Source of the DNA: Protopterus annectens
Taxonomy: Eukaryota > Chordata > Ceratodontiformes > Protopteridae
Reading direction: 5' to 3'
Length of the DNA: 64,000 nt
NCBI RefSeq assembly: GCF_019279795.1
Contig: NC_056750.1
Location: 699,965,394 to 700,029,393 of the forward strand
How positions within the stretch are numbered: the first letter of the stretch is position 1; each line of letters opens with the position of its first letter. The position numbers were made by a program, and so were the translations under genes. Below, in pieces: positions 41,951 through 51,544 of the stretch. The notes under the pieces were generated by a model. It was not told the DNA's origin and did no database searches. It was given only the letters and a program-made list of their open reading frames with translations.

Positions 41951-43845
41951 ATTAATTTCTTCACATTTTTGGGGTTTCTAATACTGTGATGGGAATGGAC
42001 CCCATTCCTAAGTCTAAGTACGATTAAAGTTCATGAAATTAGTATTGTTTCACTCTTTGATGTCAGCCAGTAGTGCTCTTTGCAGCACCCGCAGTGTGCC
42101 CAGTAATGATTCCTTTGCAATTCATATGGGGTTATATGTATTGGTAACATATCTAAATATGATTGTAGACTCTTTTTTATACGATCTGTTGCTCCTACTG
42201 CTATTGGTACTGTCTGGGTATCTTTCTTCCACATTGATCTCTTTTCTGCCTGCAAATCCTGATATTTTATGACTTTGTGTCTCTCTGTATGCAAGACACT
42301 GTAGTCACTGAGTATGCCGATTTCAATGAGCAATGCTACTTTTGTCTTCTTTTCATGGACCACTATATTTGGTTTTCTAGCATCTATCTTTTGAACTGTT
42401 GGTAATGGGTGATCCCATGTGATGTAGACTTCTTCATTTTCTATAATGCTTTGTGGCTCATGTTTCCAGTGTTTTTCAGTCACTTCAATGCCATAATGTT
42501 TGCACAATCTCCATTGCAACAGTCTTGACACATTATTATGCCTTTCAGTATACAGTCCTTCTGCTATTAGTATGTCGCAACCAAAAACGAGGTGTGCGAC
42601 TGTTTCCTATTCGGTTTTACAAAACCTACATTTGTCTGTTTCTCCCATATGATCACTGGACTTTATAAACCAACATGTACGCAGCCCACTGTCTTGGGCT
42701 GCCAATATTAACCCTCCATCTCTTGGTTTGAATTTGCCTCTCCTCAACCATTCTTGCATGCGTTCCTGATCAACATGAGCTTCTTCCAGAAGTTTTCTAT
42801 ACTTGCAAGTATATTTATCCTTTTTCCACATTTTTTATCTTCTCATCTGGTCCTTCACCTTATATTGCTTCTTTTGTTTTTTGGCACATTCAGTTGATGC
42901 TTGATTTTAATTAACTTATGGTTTGATTTCCATTCCTGCTTGACGCCAGTATGCTTCTGCCAGAGTAAACAGCGAATCCAAGTAAAGGGAGGAAAAGGCA
43001 CCAGAAGTCACAAACAACAACAGAAAAAAAAGCGTCCGGATAGCCGTTTCCACGAAAACACATTTATTGACAGGTATTAAGCACACCACTCACTAACGCT
43101 AACCACAACAGTAAGCAGTACGTTTTTGTCCACAACTTCTTCAGATATACACAAGCATTACCAAAACTATGTATGGAAACAAACCTTATACAAAACTGCA
43201 AACACTACATGGGTCACAACATTTCACACGGGACTGAAGTTAATGAACAAATTTCCTTTCCATGCATAGATTTTGTAATGCTTGTGTATATCTGAAGAAG
43301 TTGTGGATAAAAACGTACTGCTTACTGTTGTGGTCAGCGTTAGACGAAAACATACTGCTTACTGTTGTGGTCAGCATTAGTGAGTGCTGTGCTTAATACC
43401 TGTCAATAAACGTGTTTTCGTGGAAATAGCTATCTGGGTGCTTTTTTTCTGTTAGAGTAAGCAGAGAAGTCATCTTAGATTTATTCTCCTCATGTTTAAA
43501 AAATGTCACTACATTTGGGTCTTGTGTGTTCAGTAGATATGCGTGGACTCCCACAATTGCAGATCTATACATATAATCAATTTCAAGGAGGCCCATCCCT
43601 CCTTTGGAGTGGGGAATGTATAATCTTGGTGTACACTGATTTTTATAAATCATTTGGTGAGCATGAAGCATCCTTCTTGTTTTCCCATCTAATCTATCTA
43701 GCATGTTTTGTAGCCAGTCAATCACTCCAAAACTGTACGTTAGGACAAGAAGAGCAAATTGGTTTATAGCCTGGATTTTGTTCCTAGATGTCAGTGTTGT
43801 TGTCAGGATTAATTTAAGTCTTTTGAAGTATTCCTTACTTAGCAG
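41951..43845 (-). mobile_element. LINE with restriction-like endonuclease (R4/Dong/R2-like)
   Basis: Minus strand, 5'-truncated after the reverse transcriptase catalytic part. The thumb-like region reads YFKRLKLILTTTLTSRNKI, SFGVIDWLQNMLDRLDGKTR and RLYIPHSKGGMGLLEI (43838-43560). After an inserted palindrome comes WLRRGKFKPRDGGLILAAQD, then a zinc-knuckle start CRFC near 42620 and, past a stop, the restriction-like endonuclease: LLQWRLCKHYGIEVTEKHW, ARKPNIVVHEKKTKVALLIE and VIKYQDLQAEKRSMWK. The order zinc knuckle then PD-(D/E)xK-type nuclease at the C-terminus is the hallmark of R2/R4/Dong-type LINEs, unlike the APE-type nuclease of CR1 and L2. One stop in the zinc region is visible, and the 5' part is missing. 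Confidence 0.8.
42980..43451 (+). mobile_element. Penelope-like (PLE) palindromic fragment
   Basis: About 470 bp inserted into the LINE coding region, with a diverged target duplication of about 25 bases (TTCTG..AGAGTAA.CAG on both sides). The arms 43021-43167 and 43271-43451 are inverted to each other. They share CTGAAGAAGTTGTGGA, GCTTACTGTTGTGG, CTTAATACCTGTCAATAAA and GTTTTCGTGGAAA. The right arm has an extra internal duplication of about 37 bases. An extension of about 40 bases lies outside the left arm. The CTGAAGAAGT..GGAYAAAA block resembles the hammerhead-like block of the 32.9-kb element. Assigned to Penelope-like elements by this shared plan. Confidence 0.5.
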
Positions 43846-44696
43846 AAGAAGAATAAAGAGATTAATTTCCCTGTTGTGTGGAATCAAGAGAGAGACATTG
43901 GATGGGAAGCAGAAAATAGCATCATTGTGAATATATGCATGAAATATATGAAGGAAAGGGAAGGGAAAATACCATATTTCTTACCACCATGGTAGTTAAG
44001 CCATCACAATTAAGAGAAAGGCCTGTAGAGGAAGACAAAGGGGAAGGAGGGGGGCAATGGAAGCATATGTGGAGGTAAAGACCACCATGAGAACTGAAGC
44101 CAATGTGGGTGAATCTAATACTGTAGGCTAAATATCTGTTTCCACAACTAGTGGCAGAGGTTGGATTAGAAACAGATCTGAGGAGGAGGGAATGGTTTAC
44201 AGCTAGGTCTCCCTTCTCAGTGATGAGGTGGATAATGTGGATTGATATTACTGTGTGTTTACCATTTAGTGGAGGCTGGAGGCAAGTCTCATATTGTTAA
44301 TGGGCAAAATCTGCTCATGACGGACATATACACCTGTACTTGGTAAGATGGCTGGAGATGTAGAGAGAAAATTGAAAATGCCCACTCTTTTAGCCCTAGC
44401 ATTCATCCAGTGACTTTTGTAAGCTTTTCTTTTTCCTAAGGTTGGTCTATTGAATGTTATCTTTTCTAAAAAGTGGGACCCCATGGAGTCGAATAAGGTA
44501 CAATGGCTAGATCTGGAAAAGAGCAAGTCATTAGGCAGGAGATAGACTAATGTATGATGTAAGCACGGTTTCTGGATCAAAAGAGCAAGCTTGTCATTGA
44601 AACAAAAAGAAGAATGACGAAGAATGTAATTAGGGGGATAAAAGCTTTTGTATGTATTTCAGACAGAAAAAGTCAAATTTAATTATATTACAATAG
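43846..44696. other. Unassigned; weak LINE ORF1-like segment
   Basis: Minus-strand frame 44580-44266 contains RPTLGKRKAYKSHWMNARAK, faintly like the C-terminal domain of L1/Tx1 ORF1 proteins (T-L-x-K-R-K-A-Y). The match is short and the flanks are not recognised. Confidence 0.25.
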
Positions 44697-44885
44697 ATTC
44701 ATAGGTAAGTACTAGGCTAGCTCTATAAGCCTAGCCACTTTCCCTTTTTGTGCTCAAATTAACCTATCCCATTTGGTTAGAGATTGGCCTTACCCATCCC
44801 ATAGTCAATAATTATATATTACCCCTAAAGAGAATTTCTTGGATCATACCTTGGATAATCTGAGGGGAACCATGAACGGTGTAAG
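44697..44885 (-). mobile_element. CR1-type LINE, 3' UTR (first part of split copy)
   Basis: Starts with the CR1-type ATTCATAGG, then TAAGCCTAGCC and the block GGATCATACCTTGGATAAT shared with 2839-2900. It continues after an insertion at 46448. Confidence 0.7.
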
Positions 44886-46447
44886 ATTAGGTTTCACTAA
44901 ATTGTAGTTTGTTCGACATAAATACAGTGTTAACTTTGCATAGGCCTAGTAATGCAGCCTTGTTAAAGCAGGCCTATATCTTAATTTTAAATTTTACTTG
45001 CAGTTTCAATAAAAAGGAAGGTTTCAGTTACAATGAATAACCTTCAGTCAAGAATAATGATATGCATAAAATGTGCTAACAGAATGTGCAGTACATCGAG
45101 TACAAACAGATCTTGTTTAGATGGTATGAGGCTTGGAAACCAAGGTTAAAGAGGTGTGTAGAATTTGAAGGAAATTTACAGGGTTTTGGTATTATTAGGA
45201 GAGATACTTTAGAAGTCAGCAAATTAGTTTGGACTGATACACAGAAAGTTTTGGCAGGACAGTCCACAGAAGTCTGGTATAAACACTCAGGACTGAGCGC
45301 AGAAGGAATAATTCTGCGTACAAAGTTTAAGGACAGTATAATGAGTGCAGAAGCTGCGGACATTGTAATTCAGTTTATTTTAGTTTATTGGCACTGTTAT
45401 TTGAGACAGTAAGATTTGATTCAGATATTGTTGATAATGAGTGCAGACTTTGCGGACATTGTAATTCAGTCTATTTCAGTTTATTTGAGACAGTAAGATT
45501 TGATTTGGATATTGTTGATAATGAGTGCAGAAACTGCGGACATTGTAATTCAGTCTATTTCAGTTTGTTATTTGAGACAGTAAGATTTGATTCAGATATT
45601 GTTGATAATGAGTGCAGAAGCTGCGGACATTGTAATTCAGTCTATTTGAGTTTATTGGCACTGTTATTTGAGACAGTAAGATTTGATTCAGATATTGTTG
45701 ATAATGAGTGCAGAAGCTGCGGACATTGTAATTCAGTCTATTTGAGTTTATTGGCACTGTTATTTGAGACAGTAAGATTTGATTTGGATATTGTTGATAA
45801 TGAGTGCAGACGTTGCGGACATTGTAATTCAGTGTATTTCAGTTTGTTATTTGAGACAGTAAGATTTGATTCAGATATTGGACATTGTAATTCAGTCTAT
45901 TTGAGTTTATTGGCACTGTTATTTGAGACAGTAAGATTTGATTCAGATATTGTTACATTGTAATTCAGTCTATTTCAGTTTGTTATTTGAGACAGTAAGA
46001 TTTGATTCAAATATTGTTGGTAATGAGTGCAGAAGTTGCAGACATTGTAATTCAGTCTATTTCAGTTTGTTATTTGAGACAGTAAGATTTGATTCAGATA
46101 TTGTTATTAATGAGTGCAGATGTTGCGGACATTGTAATTCAGTCTATTTCAGTTTGTTATTTGAGACAGTAAGATTTGATTTGGATATTGTTGATAATGA
46201 GTGCAGAAGCTGCGGACATTGTAATTCAGTGTATTTCAGTTTATCACCACTGTTATTTGAGATATTGCTGACATCTACCTCCACTGTATTCTGCTGCTAC
46301 ATAATAAACCAAGAACTGGCAAATAAAGAAGAAATTGACACTTTTTCAACAAAGTTCTGGGTAATTAAAAGATAAAAATATTTATTCCAGTTTCTTACAG
46401 TTATTTCTAGTTTATTCCAGTGTTTTATAGTCCTTTCAGTTTTTACA
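44886..46447 (+). mobile_element. Unclassified insertion carrying a tandem repeat
   Basis: This block separates two halves of one CR1 whose order is known from 2839-3124. The left part (44886-45330) has an open frame at 45086-45412 with no domain I recognise (IRRDTLEVSKLVWTDTQKVL near 45195). Then comes the 87/96-bp tandem array, then a short AT-rich end. No clear target duplication or terminal repeats were found, so the element type is open. Confidence 0.5.
45333..46270 (+). repeat. 87/96-bp minisatellite with open cysteine-rich frame
   Basis: About ten units plus partial ones. The start of GAGACAG in successive units falls at 45403, 45487, 45574, 45670, 45766, 45853, 45925, 45989, 46076, 46163 and 46259, giving steps of 84, 87, 96, 96, 87, 72, 64, 87, 87 and 96. 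All but one are multiples of three. One frame therefore stays open over seven units (45388-45963), and after the 64-base step another frame stays open (45938-46375). The translated unit is LFETVRFDSDIVDNECRSC followed by GHCNSVYFSL, with a CxxCGHC cluster. The 96-base form adds a 9-base insert (LAL). No start context or homology suggests a real protein. Confidence 0.9.
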
Positions 46448-47578
46448 ATAAAACATTTAGTAACTGCCTCTGTCCATTAGTAGCACAGAGGGCAGTCATG
46501 GGGTAAATTTTCTGTTTTCCATCCTTAGTTGTGCTTGAATATGGACAGAGATGAACTTTGTTTTGTGTGGATGGGGTGTTTGTTTCCAGAGCAGCTGTAT
46601 CCTTTGCGAGATATACCTATCCCAATAAACCATTCTGTTGATGTTGCAGAACAAGTATAGATCCTTAGACCAAGTATTTCTGATGCCATGTAACTTGCTT
46701 ATGTGCAGCAAAACCATTAGTATTGGGTTGATGGATGCCTTGTATACCAACCACAGGTCACCACCTAGCATTGTGTAGGATACCGATTATAGTGAAAGGG
46801 CTTTGAGTCGGTCCATGTGGGACATGTTGTTTAGGTCTTGTATCATTTTAGTATGGTATCTCTGTGGGCATTCCAGTTGTTGCATGTGTATTGACAGATA
46901 AATGCCAAAGGGGGGATTATATTCATTAACTGGCCTAACAGGAGTCGAGTAAAGGGGAAAATTACATCTCTAGGTCTATACACACACTCTTTGTTCATAT
47001 TGCACAGCTTATAAACAGTCTCTTTATTTATAAGCTGTGCAACATAGAAGGAATTTCTTACAGCAATGAACAGATGCTGGTCAAAAGTTAGATCACTGTC
47101 CATATAAGTTCTCAAATCTCAAACAACTGTGTTAACTGTTAGTGGTGTATTGTCAATGTGGTACCAGTTATTTATTTGGGACAAACCTTTCTGCAGGATG
47201 GCTAAGCCATCTGGGGATTCAATAACTGCTCCTAGCTTGGTATTGACTTTTGCTTCAGAAAACTAGATGCCACACAGGAGAGTTCCCAGCACAGAAGCCT
47301 GGTGGACTCCACTGGTGACTGAACTCTTTGTGGAGGTAACTTCCCCTATATTGATTTCCTGCATCCTATCTGTGAGCCAATTGGCAATCTAGCAGGTGAC
47401 ATAAAGGTTTATTCCAAGTTTATTTAGCTTTTCTACTATGCCTGAGTGGGGAATTGTGTTAAAAGCTCTGGCCATGTCGAGCATGCAGTGTGCATCATTT
47501 TGCCTTCACTCATTGCTTTGGTAACCTTTTCAAAAAAAAAATCTACCAGGTTGAGTAATTATGACCTGCCCTTGACAA
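46448..47578 (-). mobile_element. CR1-type LINE, RT and C-terminus (second part)
   Basis: Continues the CR1 from 44885. Read on minus it has a decayed reverse transcriptase (VDFFF..VTKAMSE, then a PQGSVLGT-like motif near 47300 and no clear YADD), SNLTFDQHLF-type DSDLTFDQHLFIAVRNSFYV, and the C-terminal LWKQTPHPHKTK and MENRKFTP near 46500. Many stops. It breaks off at about 47578 in the FVKGRS region. Confidence 0.75.
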
Positions 47579-48329
47579 ATCATAATATAATATAGGGAAA
47601 TGAGATACACTGAGATTATGAATGAGTCAGAGGTAGACAGTTGGTAGGTTTTTAGCAAGAAACGATAAAATACTTGCCTGAGAGGCAAAGTTGAAAACTA
47701 TAGATTGTCAGATGGTGTCTGCTTTGTAAAGAATATAGCATGGAAGGAGGAACCAAGAACTTCTTCATAGGTAGTTGACTGAGGCCACTGCTGTTTTAGT
47801 GGGACAATTGGAAATCATATATAAAAACAAAGGCACTTGAGGTCTAGTGAAGAGTTAAGGTGATTACACTGACTAAACAGGAAGGAAGGATTGAGCAAGG
47901 CAATTACACTTTGGTGAATGTCACATCAGTCAGTGGGAACTAGTTAAAGCACTTCCTTACTGACTAGATTCTACAATTTCTATGTGAATGGTCTGTTGTG
48001 AGTCTAGCTAGCATCACTATATCCAAATCCAGTATTACTGCATTGATAGTGAAATGGACAAAGGTAGTTCAATTAAACATACTATGAGATTTTGTAAATC
48101 CAGCCCAATCCAGTATTACTGGACCACATATAAGGTGAGCAATGATAATTAAAAAAAATATTATCTACCAACACTTTACCAATTCCTTTCTCTCCACATT
48201 GTTTTAGAGGTTATGAAAACTAATGGAGGTGTATTAGACTTGAAATTAGTAAGATGTGTAGAGCTGGATGAAGAGTAAAAAGGGGGGGCAGTGGTCAGAA
48301 GATATGTGGGTGAGACAAGTATGGACATA
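47579..48329. other. No gene recognised
   Basis: Anonymous AT-rich DNA; nothing supported. Confidence 0.45.
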
Positions 48330-49775
48330 AGGTACATAAGGAAAGCTGGTAGTGGAATGCAGAAGTCCAGGAAGTCATCAAAAGAAAGAAGGAGTGCAGG
48401 AAAAAGTGGGAGATAGAAATGACGGACCAGGCTATGAAGTAATATTGGTTGGCTAACAAACAGACTAAGAATGGAGTTGCAGTGACAAAGAACAAGGCAT
48501 CAGAGGCACTCTGCTAGTTTCTGGAAACTGAGTCAGTAGATGACACAAATAAACTATATCAGGTTACAAGGCAAAGACAAGATTTTTCATAAGGAATGCC
48601 ATCAAGAACCTGCTCACCAGTCCACAGGACATCAAAGGCAGATGGAAGGAATACTTCCAGCAACATCTGAATGAAGAAAATCCCACAGATGCTGTACTGC
48701 CCCAGGCACAGCCTATGATGAGACAAGAAGGGGAGCCCACCACAGAAGAAGTAAGAACAGCACTAAGGAAAATGAGGTCTAGGAAAACAGCATGTTCAGA
48801 TGAGATCACAACAAATATAATAAAGATGCTGGGTGAGATGGGGAGAAATGGCTCCTAAGGTACTCATAGCAGTGTGGAGAGAAAGACATATCCCAGATGA
48901 CTGGAGAATAAACATATCAGTTCCAGAGATCAACAACAAAGGGGACGTTCACAACTGTTTTGAAAGTACAGAGAGATCAAACTCCTCTCACACTGCATGA
49001 GAGTTTTGGAGAGGGTGAATAATAAACAAATACGCAGAGGAGTAGAAAGTAAGATGGGAGATGAGAAGTTCAGATTCAGATCAGGATGCAGGACAACTGA
49101 CACGAGGTTTGTAGTAAAACAGATAGTTGAGAAGAAGCTAGAGTTGTGGAAGAGTCCAACTGGGCATTCCTGGTCTTGAAGAAAGCATATGACAAGGTCC
49201 CAAAAAAGCTGATTTCGGCAGCCCTGTAGTGGTTTGAAGTCCCAGAATCACTGGTAGAATTACTATAAGCTATGTACAAGAGCCCAATAACTCAAGTATG
49301 AACAGTGTTTCGTCTCACAGAGAGGTTTCCAGTGGGAGTGGGTGTGCATCAAGGTTCAGCTCTGAACCCACTGCTGTTCATAGTGGTGATGGACTACACT
49401 AGCAAGCAGGTCAGAGGTGACAGTTCAAGAAGTTGCTGTATGCAGACAATGTGGCATTACAGGAAGACTCTGAGCAAGACCTTCAGCATAGGATAGGGGA
49501 ATGAAATGCAAAACTGAAGGCATACGGGATGACACTGCTGAAGAATGAAGAGGTCAAAGCTAGAATCAGAAGGGCTACAGCCAACTGAAATAGACTTTAA
49601 GGGTAGTGTATGACAGAAGAATGCCAAAGAAACTGAAAAGTAAGGAGGACAAAATAGTGATATAACCAGTACTACTCCACGATACAGAAACATGGGCAGT
49701 AAAGGCAGAGCAGTTGAGGAAGCTAGAAGTGATGGAAATGAATTGCCTGAGATAAGTGCTAAGGATGCTGTATTG
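48330..49775 (+). mobile_element. RTE-type LINE fragment
   Basis: Decayed reverse transcriptase of the RTE type. Readable blocks in order are VQEVIKRKKECRKKWE (near 48370), DIKGRWKEYFQQHLNEENP (near 48635), EVRTALRKMRSRKTACSDEI (near 48750), FRFRSGCRTTDTRFVVKQI (near 49072), KKAYDKVPKKLIS (near 49180), VGVHQGSALNPLLFIVVMDY (near 49335) and LLYADNVALQEDSEQ (near 49436). The GVHQGSAL..LLF block and KAYDKVP are characteristic of the clade. YADD is YADN, and several frame changes are present. Both ends are uncertain; it seems truncated on both sides. Confidence 0.8.
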
Positions 49776-50482
49776 CCTAATGAGCAGGGTTCAAAATAAT
49801 TCACTACACACTACAGAAATAATCTATTAACACACTTTATTTCTATTTTAAACAGAAGGTCTACTTTAATAGCGTATTTGGCTAACAAAACTAGTGGCAT
49901 AAAACAATAACTAAATAGAATTAATAGTTTAAAACACTTTAGTCATGCAGTTCAACAATTCTTTAAAGCACTAGAATAAAGGAAAAAGGTTAATACATCA
50001 CTGGGTGGTACTTCATTGCAGCCACCTCATCGACTGGGGAGCCCAAAGCAGTCTGGCTGGAGATAACAACAGGGAACAGGACTGGTCAATGGATCCATTC
50101 CACAGAGAACTCCTAACCAGACCCCTGTGAGACCCCACCTTATATAGACTGCTTGTTTACTCAAAAATCAAACATATTCTATAACTAAAATGTTCTTTCA
50201 CTAGAGTATTCTCTTATCAAAATGTTCCCTTCTCACAGGAAAAGTACAGACTACATGACAGCAAACAGGAGTGGTGGCCAGTCACCCACAGATGCTTCAG
50301 TAAGCCTGCCAGGTTCCCGTGATCATATTCTCTAAAATATGTAAACAACAGAATATTCTACCAAACTGGCAAAGGTGGGAAGACAAGATATCAAGCTGAG
50401 CCATCACAACAACTTGTATTGCCAAGTTATGGTGACTCAGCTTAATATCCTGTATTGTCAAGCTTATTCTGACCTCCTCCCT
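49776..50482 (-). other. Unassigned; possible old LTR-like segment
   Basis: Read on minus there is a TATA-like TCTATATAAGG followed by a C/T-rich stretch, loosely resembling an LTR promoter region. No matching second copy or coding part was found, so this is only a suggestion of a fossil LTR. Confidence 0.2.
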
Positions 50483-50500
50483 AAACACATAGAAGAGAGT

Positions 50501-50733
50501 TTGTTTGTGTCTTTTGGCTTTTCCCGGTTAGGGGTCGCCACAGCGGAACTCCGGTCCGCTAATGATTGGCAGCTGATTTTTTTACGTACCGGCTTGCCAA
50601 GCCTGACGCACAACCTTCAACGAAGGTACGCCCATTCACGCATGTCTCCACGCAGAAGATGCTCTAGTTGAGAATTGAACCGGACAGAGTCTTACTGTGA
50701 GGCGACAACGCTACTGCAGCACCACCACCACAG
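50501..50733 (-). mobile_element. V-SINE-type SINE, short form
   Basis: Reverse copy flanked by a perfect 18-bp target duplication, AAACACATAGAAGAGAGT at 50483-50500 and 50734-50751. Read on minus: tRNA-like head with CGGTTCAATTCT, shortened centre, GCTGTGGCGACCCCTAACC and GCCAAAAGACACAAACAAA at the 3' end. It belongs to the same subfamily as the copies at 35.5 and 37.1 kb. Confidence 0.95.
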
Positions 50734-50903
50734 AAACACATAGAAGAGAGTAGAAAAGTAAAATATTAAGCTGAATATTAACCCATTAATAGCTGGGTGT
50801 CCATGATCCAGCTTGCACATAGTCAATAGTCAATTAGCTTACACATAGTCAATTAGACATATTTGCATTACAGACGCACACTGTGGGACAGATGAAGAAA
50901 TGA

Positions 50904-50907
<4 letters not shown>

Positions 50908-50951
<44 letters not shown>

Positions 50952-50965
50952 ACATATATATATAT
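50908..50965. repeat. (TA)n microsatellite
   Basis: TA run with a CTACA interruption. Confidence 0.96.
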
Positions 50966-51544
50966 CTTTACAGATGCTGCTTACTGCAGTCTGAATAAAT
51001 TTGCAGCTTTGGCCCCCTACAACAAAATGTAGGTTTCTTTTTGAATCAGCAAGCACATGTGCAAACAAAGAATGCATTCATTTGTGCTGTATGTTTTAGT
51101 TTAAACAAAATTTTAGACATCTTTGACCTCTGTAAGCACATCTATTTCTAAAGCTAGTCAAACAAAATGTACTCACCTGAGTACAGTGAGTACACTTAGA
51201 TACACCATTATTTACATCTTTGCGCACCACTCTTTGAAGACAGTGAGTTGTGCACTTGGTGGAGAATTACTATACTTGGGGGGCTACCTCTGTATTGCCA
51301 TTGCTGTGGGGGGCATCATTAGAACTATCACCTGTCATAGTAATAGTCTCTGCAAGTCTGATGCTGACCTGGTTCTTACTGAAGGGCAGAGGAAAAAACA
51401 GACTAAAAGCCAGTGGTAGTGGCAGACATTAATGAAAGCTTCTCAAGAAAACCAGAGGGACATGCCAGCTTCACTCTTATGAAAATCAGGAAACGGAAAT
51501 TTTTCACAAGTTTAAAACATGTACATAATTTGCCAGTCTAAAGT
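50966..51544. other. No gene recognised
   Basis: Nothing supported; may include the decayed 5' part of the following CR1. Confidence 0.35.

Noticed and set aside
45388-46375. A real secreted cysteine-rich repeat protein
   Set aside because: No signal peptide or supported start, one frame-breaking unit, and the array is tied to a repeat insertion. Reported as a repeat finding instead of a gene.
49776-50482. Possible complete LTR on the minus strand
   Set aside because: A TATA-like site is not enough: no second copy, no TG..CA ends and no coding part could be seen. Kept only as a weak suggestion.
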